This document shows positions 29,340-36,720 of a stretch of DNA of 64,000 nucleotides, piece by piece. The DNA is from Dryocola sp031988645 (lineage in GTDB: Bacteria; Pseudomonadota; Gammaproteobacteria; Enterobacterales; Enterobacteriaceae). The stretch covers positions 992,001 through 1,056,000 of the forward strand of contig NZ_CP150452.1 of assembly GCF_051307045.1 (NCBI RefSeq), written 5' to 3'. How positions within the stretch are numbered: the stretch's first letter is position 1; the number at the start of each line of letters is the position of its first letter. Position numbers and translations under genes: made by a program. The notes under the pieces are model-generated. The model was not told the origin of the DNA, searched no databases, and worked only from the letters and a program-made list of their open reading frames with translations.

Positions 29340-30200
29340 TTATCCCCGCTTACGCATTACGCCTTCCTGCACCGTTGAAGCCACCAGCACCCCGTCCTGG
29401 GTATAAAACTCACCGCGAACAAAGCCGCGAGCGCTTGAGGCTGACGTGCTCTCAACGCTGTAGAGCAGCCATTCGTTCATGTCGAACGGGCGGTGGAACC
29501 ACATGGAATGATCGATAGTCGCCACCTGCATGCCTGGCTCCAGGAAACCGATGCCGTGCGGCTGAAGGGCGGTGGGCAGGAAGTTGAAATCTGAAGCGTA
29601 GCCCAGCAGATACTGGTGCACCCGCAGGTCGTCCGGCATTTTGCCGTTGGCGCGCAGCCATACCTGGCGGGTCGGCTCCGCCTGATGGCCTTTAAGCGGG
29701 TTATGAAACTCTACCGGGCGAATCTCCAGCGGCTTCTCGCAAAGGAATTTCTCTTTTACCTGCGGCGGGAGGAATTTTTCGACCGAACGCGCGATATCCG
29801 TTTCTGACATCAGGCCTTCCGGAGAAGGGGCCTGCGGCATGGATTTTTGATGCTCAAAGCCCGGCTCCGGCGCCTGGAAAGAGGCGGTCATATAGAAGAT
29901 AGGTTTGCCGTTTTGCACCGCAGCGACGCGGCGCGCGCTAAAGCTGTTGCCATCGCGCAGCGTTTCAACGTCATAGACGATAGGTTTCTGGCTATCGCCC
30001 GGGCGCAGAAAATAGCTGTGGAACGAGTGCACCAGGCGTTCGGCCGGGACGGTTTCTTTGGCGGCATACAGCGCCTGGCCGACCACCTGGCCTCCGAATA
30101 CCTGGCGTAAACCTAAGTCTTCGCTCTGGCCACGAAACAAACCTTCTTCAATCTTTTCCAGATTGAGCAATGCCAATAAATTGCTGAGCGCCTGACTCAT
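29340..30200 (-). CDS. tesB: Acyl-CoA thioesterase II TesB
   Basis: Double hot-dog thioesterase of 286 residues, the E. coli length, hydrolysing medium- and long-chain acyl-CoAs. N-terminus MSQALSNLLALLNLEKIEEG; the second hot-dog carries ATIDHSMWFHRPFDMNEWLL with the catalytic Asp, and the C-terminal VASTVQEGVMRKRG holds the catalytic Gln. The frame is intact. Confidence 0.96.
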   Translation of the reverse strand: MSQALSNLLALLNLEKIEEGLFRGQSEDLGLRQVFGGQVVGQALYAAKETVPAERLVHSFHSYFLRPGDSQKPIVYDVETLRDGNSFSARRVAAVQNGKPIFYMTASFQAPEPGFEHQKSMPQAPSPEGLMSETDIARSVEKFLPPQVKEKFLCEKPLEIRPVEFHNPLKGHQAEPTRQVWLRANGKMPDDLRVHQYLLGYASDFNFLPTALQPHGIGFLEPGMQVATIDHSMWFHRPFDMNEWLLYSVESTSASSARGFVRGEFYTQDGVLVASTVQEGVMRKRG

Positions 30201-30416
30201 AGAACATCCTCGATAAAGCGGTAACCCGCGCGTAATTCGCCTGATTATAACATGCTATCAACATCGATCGAGCACTGGCCCGACCTGATAACAAATGCCG
30301 CGCCAGGCAAAATTCAGTGATATGTGCCACACTTAGCGTGATAAGCATGTTTTATCCATACATTACTTGTGGGACCCAGCGCCCACGGGTGCATTGATAA
30401 TAAGGAGAACAAATCA

Positions 30417-30986
30417 ATGAAACTTGTGCACATGTTAAGTGGATTAGCCGTCGCGGTTGCTATGGCGGGTTGCGCGCAGAAATCTGCAGATATTCCGACC
30501 CCGGCACCGGCTGCGACAACTTCTGGCGCAACGGCGCAACCGGTGATTGCACAGCCGGCGGTAACAGGTACGGCGTGGATTCGCCAGCGTGTGGCGCTGC
30601 CGCCGGACGCCGTGTTGACCGTAACTTTATCTGACGCCTCGCTTGCGGACTCGCCGTCCAGGGTGCTGGCGCAGAAGGTGACTCGTACCGAGGGTAAACA
30701 GGCGCCGTTCAGCTTTGTGCTGCCGTTTAACCCGGCTGATATCCAGCCTAACGCGCGCATCATCCTGAGCGCGGCGATCACCGTGAACGATAAACTGGTG
30801 TTTATTACCGATACCGTAAAACCGGTTATCAATCAGGGCGGCACGAAAGCGGACCTGACGCTGGTTCCGGTTCAGCAAACCGCGGTGCCGGTACAGCCGG
30901 GCGGTGGAGCGGCGACAACCGTACCTTCGACTTCGCCAACCCAGGTCACCCCGTCCTCAGCGGTTCCCGCCCCGACTACGTTCTGA
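30417..30986 (+). CDS. ybaY: YbaY family lipoprotein
   Basis: This 189-residue protein opens with MKLVHMLSGLAVAVAMAGC, a lipoprotein signal with lipobox MAGC, then a low-complexity Ala/Pro/Thr linker and a YscW-like (type III pilotin-like) beta-sandwich domain beginning VTGTAWIRQRVALPPDAV. The tail is another Pro/Thr/Ala-rich stretch. Its role in enterics is unknown. The start follows AAGGAGAAC. It is convergent with ybaZ. Confidence 0.93.
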   Translation: MKLVHMLSGLAVAVAMAGCAQKSADIPTPAPAATTSGATAQPVIAQPAVTGTAWIRQRVALPPDAVLTVTLSDASLADSPSRVLAQKVTRTEGKQAPFSFVLPFNPADIQPNARIILSAAITVNDKLVFITDTVKPVINQGGTKADLTLVPVQQTAVPVQPGGGAATTVPSTSPTQVTPSSAVPAPTTF

Positions 30987-30996
30987 ATCAGCTAAC

Positions 30997-31023
30997 AGGC
31001 GCCTCTCAGGAGGCGCCTTTTTT
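30997..31023. terminator. Bidirectional terminator between ybaY and ybaZ
   Basis: AGGCGCCTC / GAGGCGCCT with a four-base loop and a T6 tail on the plus strand. It overlaps the ybaZ stop and lies just after ybaY. Confidence 0.85.
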
Positions 31024-31333
31024 AGTAGTTCCAGCGATAGCGCTGCATATCTATATGCCCATCCCCGGAAACCATAATTCCCTCGGACAGCAGGGCTTCG
31101 CGCTGGCGTTGTAAATCCGGCCCGGTCAGCGAGATGGCGCCGTGCCGGTTAACCACCCGATGCCAGGGCAGCCTGCTGCCCTGCGGCAGCCGCTTAAGCA
31201 CGCCGCCGACCTGACGCGCCGCGCGAGGTGAACCCGCGAGCAGCGCGATATCCCCGTAGGTTGTGACATGGCCTTCAGGAATGGCGGCAATAATCTGGTA
31301 AACCCGTTGCGGGAAAGAATCGTGATTATCCAT
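31022..31333 (-). CDS. ybaZ: Alkyltransferase-like protein Atl (YbaZ)
   Basis: This 103-residue homologue of the DNA-binding domain of O6-alkylguanine-DNA alkyltransferase has the active-site Cys replaced: the motif reads PWHRVVNRHG where alkyltransferases have PCHRV. It flags O6-alkylguanine for nucleotide excision repair. MDNHDSFPQRVYQIIAAIPE is the likely start; E. coli YbaZ carries extra N-terminal residues. Confidence 0.93.
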   Translation of the reverse strand: MDNHDSFPQRVYQIIAAIPEGHVTTYGDIALLAGSPRAARQVGGVLKRLPQGSRLPWHRVVNRHGAISLTGPDLQRQREALLSEGIMVSGDGHIDMQRYRWNY

Positions 31334-31435
31334 GAGCTGCTCCTTAATACGGCTTTGCTAAGCATAATCGCCGCCGAGCCCTGCGCAAAGAAAAACGCCG
31401 GCTGCGCAAGAAACCAACACCTGACCGCCGGCGGC

Positions 31436-31464
31436 TTGCAATTGCCGGGGGCAACGTGGATAAT
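31436..31464 (+). promoter_or_regulatory. Promoter of ffs
   Basis: TTGCAA (31436-31441) and GATAAT (31459-31464) with an exact 17 bp spacer, 33 bp before the mature 4.5S RNA. This fits a strong sigma-70 promoter and a short processed leader. Confidence 0.75.
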
Positions 31465-31497
31465 GCGCCAGCGCGTCGGGTAACCGGCGCTCTCAAT

Positions 31498-31612
31498 GGG
31501 GGCCCTGTTGGTTCTCCCGCAACACTAACTTGTGAACTCGGTCAGATCCGGAAGGAAGCAGCCGCAGCAGGTGACGTGTGTGCCGGGATGTAGCTGGCAG
31601 GGCCCCCCACCC
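31498..31612 (+). ncRNA. ffs: 4.5S RNA of the signal recognition particle
   Basis: Hairpin RNA partner of Ffh. The conserved core GGTCAGATCCGGAAGGAAGC, with GGAA tetraloop and the Ffh-binding internal loops, is followed by the complementary arm GTGCCGGGATGTAGCTGGCA. The ends GGGGGCCCTG and CAGGGCCCCCC pair. E. coli 4.5S RNA is 114 nt; here the 3' C run (31603-31608) has six C against five G on the 5' side, so one C is probably surplus, in the same GGGCC context that breaks thirteen protein genes in this window. Confidence 0.96.
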
Positions 31613-31922
31613 ATTTGTGCTAAGCATGTTTTTATCATGTTGACGCCCGCTTCTTTGCAAGGTCTTCTGCCAGGAAAGCTTTTGCACAACGCTCAGAGTA
31701 ATGAATTGCACCTTTTGTGATTTCCCGACCCGGGCTACTCCATGCCCTCGCGGCTTAAGCGCAGCTGCTTTTTGCCGATGAGATTGTGGTAGCGGTAGCC
31801 GTTAATTAATATTTCAGAATTTACGCGACCGATCGGGCTGTGTGGCGTTAACAATCGCCAGTATGATAGGGGATAAATCGGCAGAAGAGATTTTCACTTT
31901 TATGGACAAAGGAGAAAATGGC
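31613..31922. other. Intergenic region between ffs and the AT-rich island
   Basis: About 310 bp with no complete gene. The first 120 bp continue the ffs 3' flank; the rest contains the possible coding remnant described separately and becomes AT-rich towards 31820. Confidence 0.5.
31735..31853 (-). pseudogene. Possible C-terminal gene remnant, unrecognised
   Basis: The minus strand holds an open stretch ending at TAG 31735-31737 with protein-like composition (TPHSPIGRVNSEILINGYRY then HNLIGKKQLRLSREGME). No start codon with a ribosome binding site lies upstream, and the opposite-strand gene begins nearby. I do not recognise the family. It could be the tail of a gene displaced when the AT-rich island arrived, or chance. 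Confidence 0.3.
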
Positions 31923-32243
31923 ATGAATATTACTGAAGAAGCTTTGTTGCGTTCAGGTTTTACCGAAAAAGAACTAGGGTATTTAAAAAATAATATTGAG
32001 AATTACGGTGGCACGCTTGATGAGGTCGTTCCTGATTTAGCCAGAAGATTTAAGATTATGTTATGGGTGTTTTTTTGTGGCTTTTGTTTTTTTATTTTTC
32101 TTATTTGTACAAAGTATGATGACCCCTGGTATGTTTTTTCCAGCGGTATCTCCTTATTGTTGGGTCTTTTAATAGTGGCTTTTTGTCAGCCGCCGATTAT
32201 TTCTTATAAATCATGGCGGCATTTATCAGGTAAAAAAAATTAA
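31923..32243 (+). CDS. Small hypothetical membrane protein in AT-rich island
   Basis: This 106-residue protein starts MNITEEALLRSGFTEKELGY at 31923, chosen because AAAGGAGA lies 8 bp upstream; in-frame starts at 31842, 31863 and 31902 lack one. A charged N-terminal half is followed by two hydrophobic segments (IMLWVFFCGFCFFIFLI and SGISLLLGLLIVAFC), so it is probably an inner-membrane hairpin. Base composition is clearly AT-richer than the flanking core genes. Its stop overlaps that of the convergent DUF4225-like gene by 4 bp. No family recognised; an immunity-type protein is a guess. Confidence 0.6.
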   Translation: MNITEEALLRSGFTEKELGYLKNNIENYGGTLDEVVPDLARRFKIMLWVFFCGFCFFIFLICTKYDDPWYVFSSGISLLLGLLIVAFCQPPIISYKSWRHLSGKKN

Positions 32244-33034
32244 TCGGTGCTGATAAGGTCAAAGATGACTTTGGCCTTAATGCCATAACCGACGATTTTT
32301 ATCGTTAGTTTGGGTGTGCTCATGGCGGTGACTTTCCTGTAGTAGTCACCTGGAAGATAGCGAAACAACCGCCACGCCTCTGCTTTCCTGGACAAACCAA
32401 AAATGCTGTAGACGCTTGTGCTCAGAGTGAGCGTCTTATAGGCCGCCAAACCTGATTCAGGTTTAAAGCCCATAAATTGCGCTATCTCCAAAGATCGATC
32501 GGCAATAATTCCTTCAGATTTTTTTGCATTTTCTCTTTTAAAATTAACAAACTCTTTTGAGATTCCATTAACGCCGTCCATGATAAGAATAGCCCCAGCC
32601 ACAACACCAATTGGAGTGCCTGCGGCAATTAACATTCCGCCACCATAGGCCGTTAACCCGGACACGACAATTTTGACGGCGCTAATCACGTAGCCGACGA
32701 TTTTATTATTTTCGCGAACAAACTCGATCTCCGCATAGAGCCTGGCCGCTTTTGTTCTTAACAGGCGATCCTGTTCGCGGAGGTTTTCCGTTTCCGCGCG
32801 CAGATTTTTTATGCACGCCATACATTCTTCATCTGTTCTTGCGCGGCGAGCCGCAGCAAATTGTTGCTCAACAATCTGTTTTATTTCCTCAACGAAGCTG
32901 ATGCGGGTCAGACCATCATAAAGATAAAAGGCAGAAAGCTGATTTGCCGCGCTGATAAGTTTGCGGGCTTCCAGGTTAATCATCGTGTCGGACCAGGACC
33001 TGTTCCAGCCCCGGCCAGGTAGCGCTATATCCAT
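32240..33034 (-). CDS. DUF4225-like protein with glycine-rich hydrophobic hairpin
   Basis: A 264-residue protein (MDIALPGRGWNRSW...). An N-terminal helical, probably coiled-coil segment (residues about 50-110) precedes a Gly/Ala-rich hydrophobic stretch, VVSGLTAYGGGMLIAAGTPI continuing to ILIMDGVNGI, and a polar C-terminal domain. The arrangement resembles DUF4225 proteins of enterics, whose function is not established. AAAGGAA precedes two adjacent ATGs (33037 and 33034); the second has better spacing. AT-rich composition suggests transfer. Confidence 0.6.
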   Translation of the reverse strand: MDIALPGRGWNRSWSDTMINLEARKLISAANQLSAFYLYDGLTRISFVEEIKQIVEQQFAAARRARTDEECMACIKNLRAETENLREQDRLLRTKAARLYAEIEFVRENNKIVGYVISAVKIVVSGLTAYGGGMLIAAGTPIGVVAGAILIMDGVNGISKEFVNFKRENAKKSEGIIADRSLEIAQFMGFKPESGLAAYKTLTLSTSVYSIFGLSRKAEAWRLFRYLPGDYYRKVTAMSTPKLTIKIVGYGIKAKVIFDLISTD

Positions 33035-33184
33035 CATTCATTCCTTTGTTTCGCAATATCCTGACGGTTATTTTATGCTCATCAAAGGCTGGGGCAATAA
33101 AATTGATGTTCCCAAATTCTTAATTTTATTGGCAGATAAGAAACCGCTGGCGGACAGCAATATAATTATTTGCCGGCTGCGTCA

Positions 33185-34615
33185 TTAAACCGTCAGCGAG
33201 CGCTCCATATAACCCCGGTTCTGCGTTACCTGTTTCCAGACCGGCTGGAGACGTTCAAGCGCGATGCGCATTTGCGCCGGTTCCAGCGTAAAAGGCAGGC
33301 GCAGAAAACGCTCGAACGCGCCTTCCGTTCCAAAGCGCGGACCTGCGCCGATGCGGATGCCGATGGATTCGGCGCTGGCGGCGAAGACGGTTGCCAGCGG
33401 TTTCGGTAGCTCAATCCATAAAGACAGCCCGCCCTCCGGCGCGCCGGTAATTCGCCAGTCCGGGAAGAGCTCTCTTACCATCGCCGAGCAGCAATCCCTT
33501 TGCTGTTGCAGTATTTTTCTGCGCTGCGGCAGAAAATTATCCGCCGTATTGAATAAGTTAATCGTCGCCAGCTGTTCCAGAAGCGGCGATCCTAAATCCA
33601 GCGAGCCGCGCACCTGAACTAAAGAGGCGATAGTCCGGGACGAGGCGCGTATCCATCCCAGGCGCAGGCCGCCCCAGAAGCTTTTTCCGGCAGAACCGAG
33701 CGAGATTGCCGATCCTGCATGGTCAAAAGCGGCGAGCGGCGGCGGGGGAGGCGAGTCAAACCACAGGTCCACCATAGTTTCATCCACCACAATGGTTGTG
33801 CGGGTCCGCGCGGCAATCTCTACGACCGCCGCACGGGTGGCGGCATCCATACAGCGCCCGGTTGGGTTATGAAAATCCGGAATCAGGTAGGCCAGGCGGG
33901 GAGAGGTCTGGGCGAAGGTGGCGGCCAGGCCATCCGTATCCCAGCCCTGCTCCGGCAGGCTGAGCGAAACCGGGCGGCAGGAGGCGCCTTTAATGGCGGA
34001 TAACGCCATCGGGTAGGTTGGATGATCGATGACCACCCGGTCGCCGGGGCCGGTTAATAGCCGCAGAATCAGGCCAAACCCGCTTACCGCGCCGTTGACC
34101 ACCATTATCTGGTCTGCCGTAGTCGGCAAGCCGCGCGCCGCATAGCGCCTGGCGATAGCGGCGCGAAGCTCAGGCAGCCCATGCTGATCGTAACCGGTGG
34201 AGGCTAAATGCTCCGGCAGCGCCGTTAACGCGCTGGTATAAGCCTGATGAATTTCCGGGCCCGCGGACAGGGCGGCGGTCGAGAGGTCCAGTACCGGCGC
34301 TACGCCTGGCACCGGCGAGGCGGAAAGCGTACCTTCCGGAAGAACCGTGCTGGAGCCCGAACCGTGGCGGCTGAGCAGGTATCCTTCCTCCCGCAGCTGC
34401 CCCAGCGCCGCGGCAACGGTTGTCCTGCTTACGCCAAGCGCGGCCGCCAGCTCGCGCTCGCCGGGCAGGCGGCTTTCCAGCGGCAGCCTGCCGTCCAGGA
34501 TCAGCAAACGTAGCCCGTCCGCCAGCTGACGATAAACCGGCGTGCGGGAAGCCGCCTGATGCCAGTGCCCCAGAAGTTTGATAAGCGAGGCTGTCCCCGT
34601 TCTGCGCTGTGTCAT
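33185..34615 (-). CDS. MocR/GntR-family PLP-binding transcriptional regulator (YczR-like)
   Basis: A 476-residue fusion of a GntR winged helix (residues about 25-90: SRLPGERELAAALGVSRTTV) with a fold-type I aminotransferase-like domain. The PLP Lys is expected in ISLGSAGKSFWGGLRLGW. MocR proteins sense vitamin B6 forms or amino compounds and often govern a divergent neighbour. Here the divergent gene is a YczE-like membrane protein, a pairing seen widely in bacteria (YczR/YczE). Three matching half-sites lie in the spacer. Confidence 0.9.
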   Translation of the reverse strand: MTQRRTGTASLIKLLGHWHQAASRTPVYRQLADGLRLLILDGRLPLESRLPGERELAAALGVSRTTVAAALGQLREEGYLLSRHGSGSSTVLPEGTLSASPVPGVAPVLDLSTAALSAGPEIHQAYTSALTALPEHLASTGYDQHGLPELRAAIARRYAARGLPTTADQIMVVNGAVSGFGLILRLLTGPGDRVVIDHPTYPMALSAIKGASCRPVSLSLPEQGWDTDGLAATFAQTSPRLAYLIPDFHNPTGRCMDAATRAAVVEIAARTRTTIVVDETMVDLWFDSPPPPPLAAFDHAGSAISLGSAGKSFWGGLRLGWIRASSRTIASLVQVRGSLDLGSPLLEQLATINLFNTADNFLPQRRKILQQQRDCCSAMVRELFPDWRITGAPEGGLSLWIELPKPLATVFAASAESIGIRIGAGPRFGTEGAFERFLRLPFTLEPAQMRIALERLQPVWKQVTQNRGYMERSLTV

Positions 34616-34617
34616 AG

Positions 34618-34657
34618 CAGTCCACTTTGTGTTAACTGGACCTTAATATTCAGTCCA
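34618..34657. promoter_or_regulatory. Candidate MocR operator: repeated CAGTCCA boxes
   Basis: CAGTCCA occurs at 34618-34624 and 34651-34657 as direct repeats exactly 33 bp apart (three helical turns), with the inverted copy ACTGGAC at 34635-34641 between them. The boxes fill the short divergent promoter region, the usual place for MocR binding. Confidence 0.6.
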
Positions 34658-34702
34658 TTTTCCCGGAAAGTATAGCCATAACCAATGGGGGAGGTGGAAA
34701 AA

Positions 34703-35320
34703 ATGATGGCTCGTCGGCTACTGCAGCTTTATATCGGACTGGTGCTTTACGGGGTTTCCACGGCGATGTTTGTACGCGCCGATCTGGGGGCGGATCCGTG
34801 GAACGTTTTTCATCTCGGGGTGGCGAAGATATTTTCGCTTAATATCGGCATGGTGATGATTCTGGTTGGCGCGCTGGTGCTGCTGCTGTGGATCCCGCTT
34901 CGTCAGCGTCCGGGCCTCGGCACCGTCAGTAACGTCATCGTGCTCGGGCTGGCGGCGGATGCGGCGCTGGCGCTGATGCCGCCGCTGGAATCGCTGGCGG
35001 CGCGAAGCGTTCTGCTGCTCTGCGCTGTGGTAGTAAACGCCATAGCCACGGGAATGTACATCGGCGCAGGCTTTGGTTCCGGCCCCCGCGACGGCTTAAT
35101 GACGGGGATTAACGCCCGCACCGGCTGGTCGGTACGCAGCGTGCGTACGGCGATCGAGCTGACGGTGCTGCTTGCCGGCTGGGCGATGGGCGGCACGGTA
35201 GGCGTGGGCACGGTGCTTTATGCCCTCGCCATCGGCCCGCTGATCCAGCTGTGCCTGCCGTGGTTCAGACTTACCGCCGGCCACAAAAAGCCTCTGGCCG
35301 AGCCAACGGCGGTGCCGTAA
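34703..35320 (+). CDS. YczE/YyaS/YitT-family membrane protein
   Basis: A 205-residue protein with about five TM helices. The N-terminal LYIGLVLYGVSTAMFVRADL followed by GADPWNVFHLGVA is the family hallmark. The start at 34703 (MMARRLLQ) follows GGGGAGGTGG with 6-8 bp spacing; a start at 34685 would place the ribosome site inside the gene. Function unknown in the family; divergence from the MocR regulator suggests export or uptake of the regulator's ligand. Confidence 0.85.
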   Translation: MMARRLLQLYIGLVLYGVSTAMFVRADLGADPWNVFHLGVAKIFSLNIGMVMILVGALVLLLWIPLRQRPGLGTVSNVIVLGLAADAALALMPPLESLAARSVLLLCAVVVNAIATGMYIGAGFGSGPRDGLMTGINARTGWSVRSVRTAIELTVLLAGWAMGGTVGVGTVLYALAIGPLIQLCLPWFRLTAGHKKPLAEPTAVP

Positions 35321-35391
35321 GTCGCATTGTCATCCGCAGGCTGCTATGTTTTCTGCATACGGGAAGCGAGCCCACGGCAGATGAGGAAAAC

Positions 35392-36213
35392 ATGCACGAC
35401 ACGATTATCAGCAAGGCGGCGGCAAACTGGAGCAGCCACCAGCTGGCGCAGATTCTTTCCCACTGTTTTGAAGGTTATCTGGTGCCTTTTACCCTCGACG
35501 GCGAAACCTTCGCGACCCGTTTTAGCGCTGAGGATATCAGCCTTAACGACAGCAAAGTCTGGCTGCAGGATGGCGAACCGAAAGCGCTGGCGATCGTCGC
35601 CCGTCGTGGGCAGACCAGCCGCCTTGCGGCATTTGCGATTCGCCCCGAGCTGCGCGGACAGGGATACGGCAAGCAGTTTATCCGGCAGCTGATTGACGAG
35701 GCGCGCTTGCGCGGCGACCGGCAGATGTGGCTGGAGGTGATAGTGGGCAACGAAGGCGGGCTGGCGCTTTATAAGCGCATGGGGTTTGTTTGTCAGCAGA
35801 CGCTGGTGGGTTTTCATGCCGCGGGTTTCGCGCCGTTTCGTCCGGCAGGCGAGCTGCTGGAAATCGATCCGCTGCTGATGGCGAAAAAAATGCTGACCGA
35901 CAGCCGCCTGAGATTACCCTGGCTGAGCGCGCCTGAGACGCTCTATAAGCTGCCCGGCAGGGCCTGTGTGCTTGACGATGTCGCTTACGCGATGGTTATT
36001 CCGCACCCTCAGCAGCCCAGGCTGCGTATGCTCTACGTCGATACCGCCGCCCGTGGCAAAGGGCAGGCGAAAAAGCTACTGACGCTGCTGCGCGAACGCT
36101 TTCCCGGCCTGTCTACCGCAGGCTCCGTTCCGGAGCAGGTAGCGCCGCTGTACCTGAGCTGCGGCTACCGCCAGGACCCCGTCACGCAGTATGAAATGCT
36201 GCTGAAATTCTGA
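35392..36213 (+). CDS. GNAT-family N-acetyltransferase, tandem domain
   Basis: A 273-residue protein. The first GNAT domain (residues about 1-145) has the acetyl-CoA motif RPELRGQGYGKQFI; a second, more degenerate GNAT-like half carries DTAARGKGQAKKLLTLLRER near residue 220. The start at 35392 follows GAGGAAAAC. Substrate unknown. It is co-directional with the YczE-like gene 71 bp upstream and may be cotranscribed. Confidence 0.85.
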   Translation: MHDTIISKAAANWSSHQLAQILSHCFEGYLVPFTLDGETFATRFSAEDISLNDSKVWLQDGEPKALAIVARRGQTSRLAAFAIRPELRGQGYGKQFIRQLIDEARLRGDRQMWLEVIVGNEGGLALYKRMGFVCQQTLVGFHAAGFAPFRPAGELLEIDPLLMAKKMLTDSRLRLPWLSAPETLYKLPGRACVLDDVAYAMVIPHPQQPRLRMLYVDTAARGKGQAKKLLTLLRERFPGLSTAGSVPEQVAPLYLSCGYRQDPVTQYEMLLKF

Positions 36214-36307
36214 GCAGGCAGCAACCATTCTTAGCCACTACACTTATCTGGCGTAATCATCACGAGCGGAAAGTAACGCCCGTAACCCTCATCTCGTGGA
36301 GGCAGCA

Positions 36308-36661
36308 ATGCATTATGTCGATGGTTTTGTGGTGGCGGTTCCCGCCGCTAATAAGGAGGCGTATAAACAGCTGGCTGCCAAAACGGCGCCGCTGTTTAAG
36401 GAGTTTGGCGCGCTGCGCATCGTAGAGTGCTGGGCTGACGACGTGCCCGACGGCAGGCTCACCGATTTTCGTATGGCTGTTAAAGCCGAAGAGGACGAAG
36501 AGGTGGTCTTTAGCTGGATCGAATACCCTTCGAAAGAAGCACGCGACGAGGCCAACAGAAAGATGATGGCCGACCCGCGCATGAAGGCGTTTGGCGATAC
36601 CATGCCCTTTGACGGCAAGCGCATGATTTACGGCGGATTTATACCGCTGCTGGACGAGTAA
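36308..36661 (+). CDS. ybaA: DUF1428 family protein YbaA
   Basis: This 117-residue protein has the same length as E. coli YbaA and near-identical segments (FKEFGALRIVECWADDVPDG, FSWIEYPSKEARDEAN, PFDGKRMIYGGF). It has a dimeric alpha/beta ferredoxin-like fold of unknown function. The ATG at 36308 follows GGAGGCAGCA. It is convergent with norW, with a short repeat between. Confidence 0.95.
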   Translation: MHYVDGFVVAVPAANKEAYKQLAAKTAPLFKEFGALRIVECWADDVPDGRLTDFRMAVKAEEDEEVVFSWIEYPSKEARDEANRKMMADPRMKAFGDTMPFDGKRMIYGGFIPLLDE

Positions 36662-36681
36662 ATCCCGCAGCGGCATATTTT

Positions 36682-36717
36682 GTAGGGTGGATAAGCGTCA
36701 GCCCGTCCACCGGCTAC
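36682..36717. repeat. Enterobacterial-type intergenic palindromic repeat
   Basis: GTAGGGTGGATAAGCGTCAG then CCCGTCCACCGGCTAC forms an imperfect hairpin (GGTGGA / TCCACC core) between convergent ybaA and norW. The GTAGGGTGGATAAGC consensus is a familiar dispersed intergenic element in enterobacteria. Confidence 0.65.
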
Positions 36718-36720
36718 GGC

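Noticed and set aside
32961..33188. 75-codon plus-strand ORF overlapping the DUF4225-like start and ending at 33188
   Set aside because: Its first half is antisense to a better gene and its second half has no start of its own; no family recognised.
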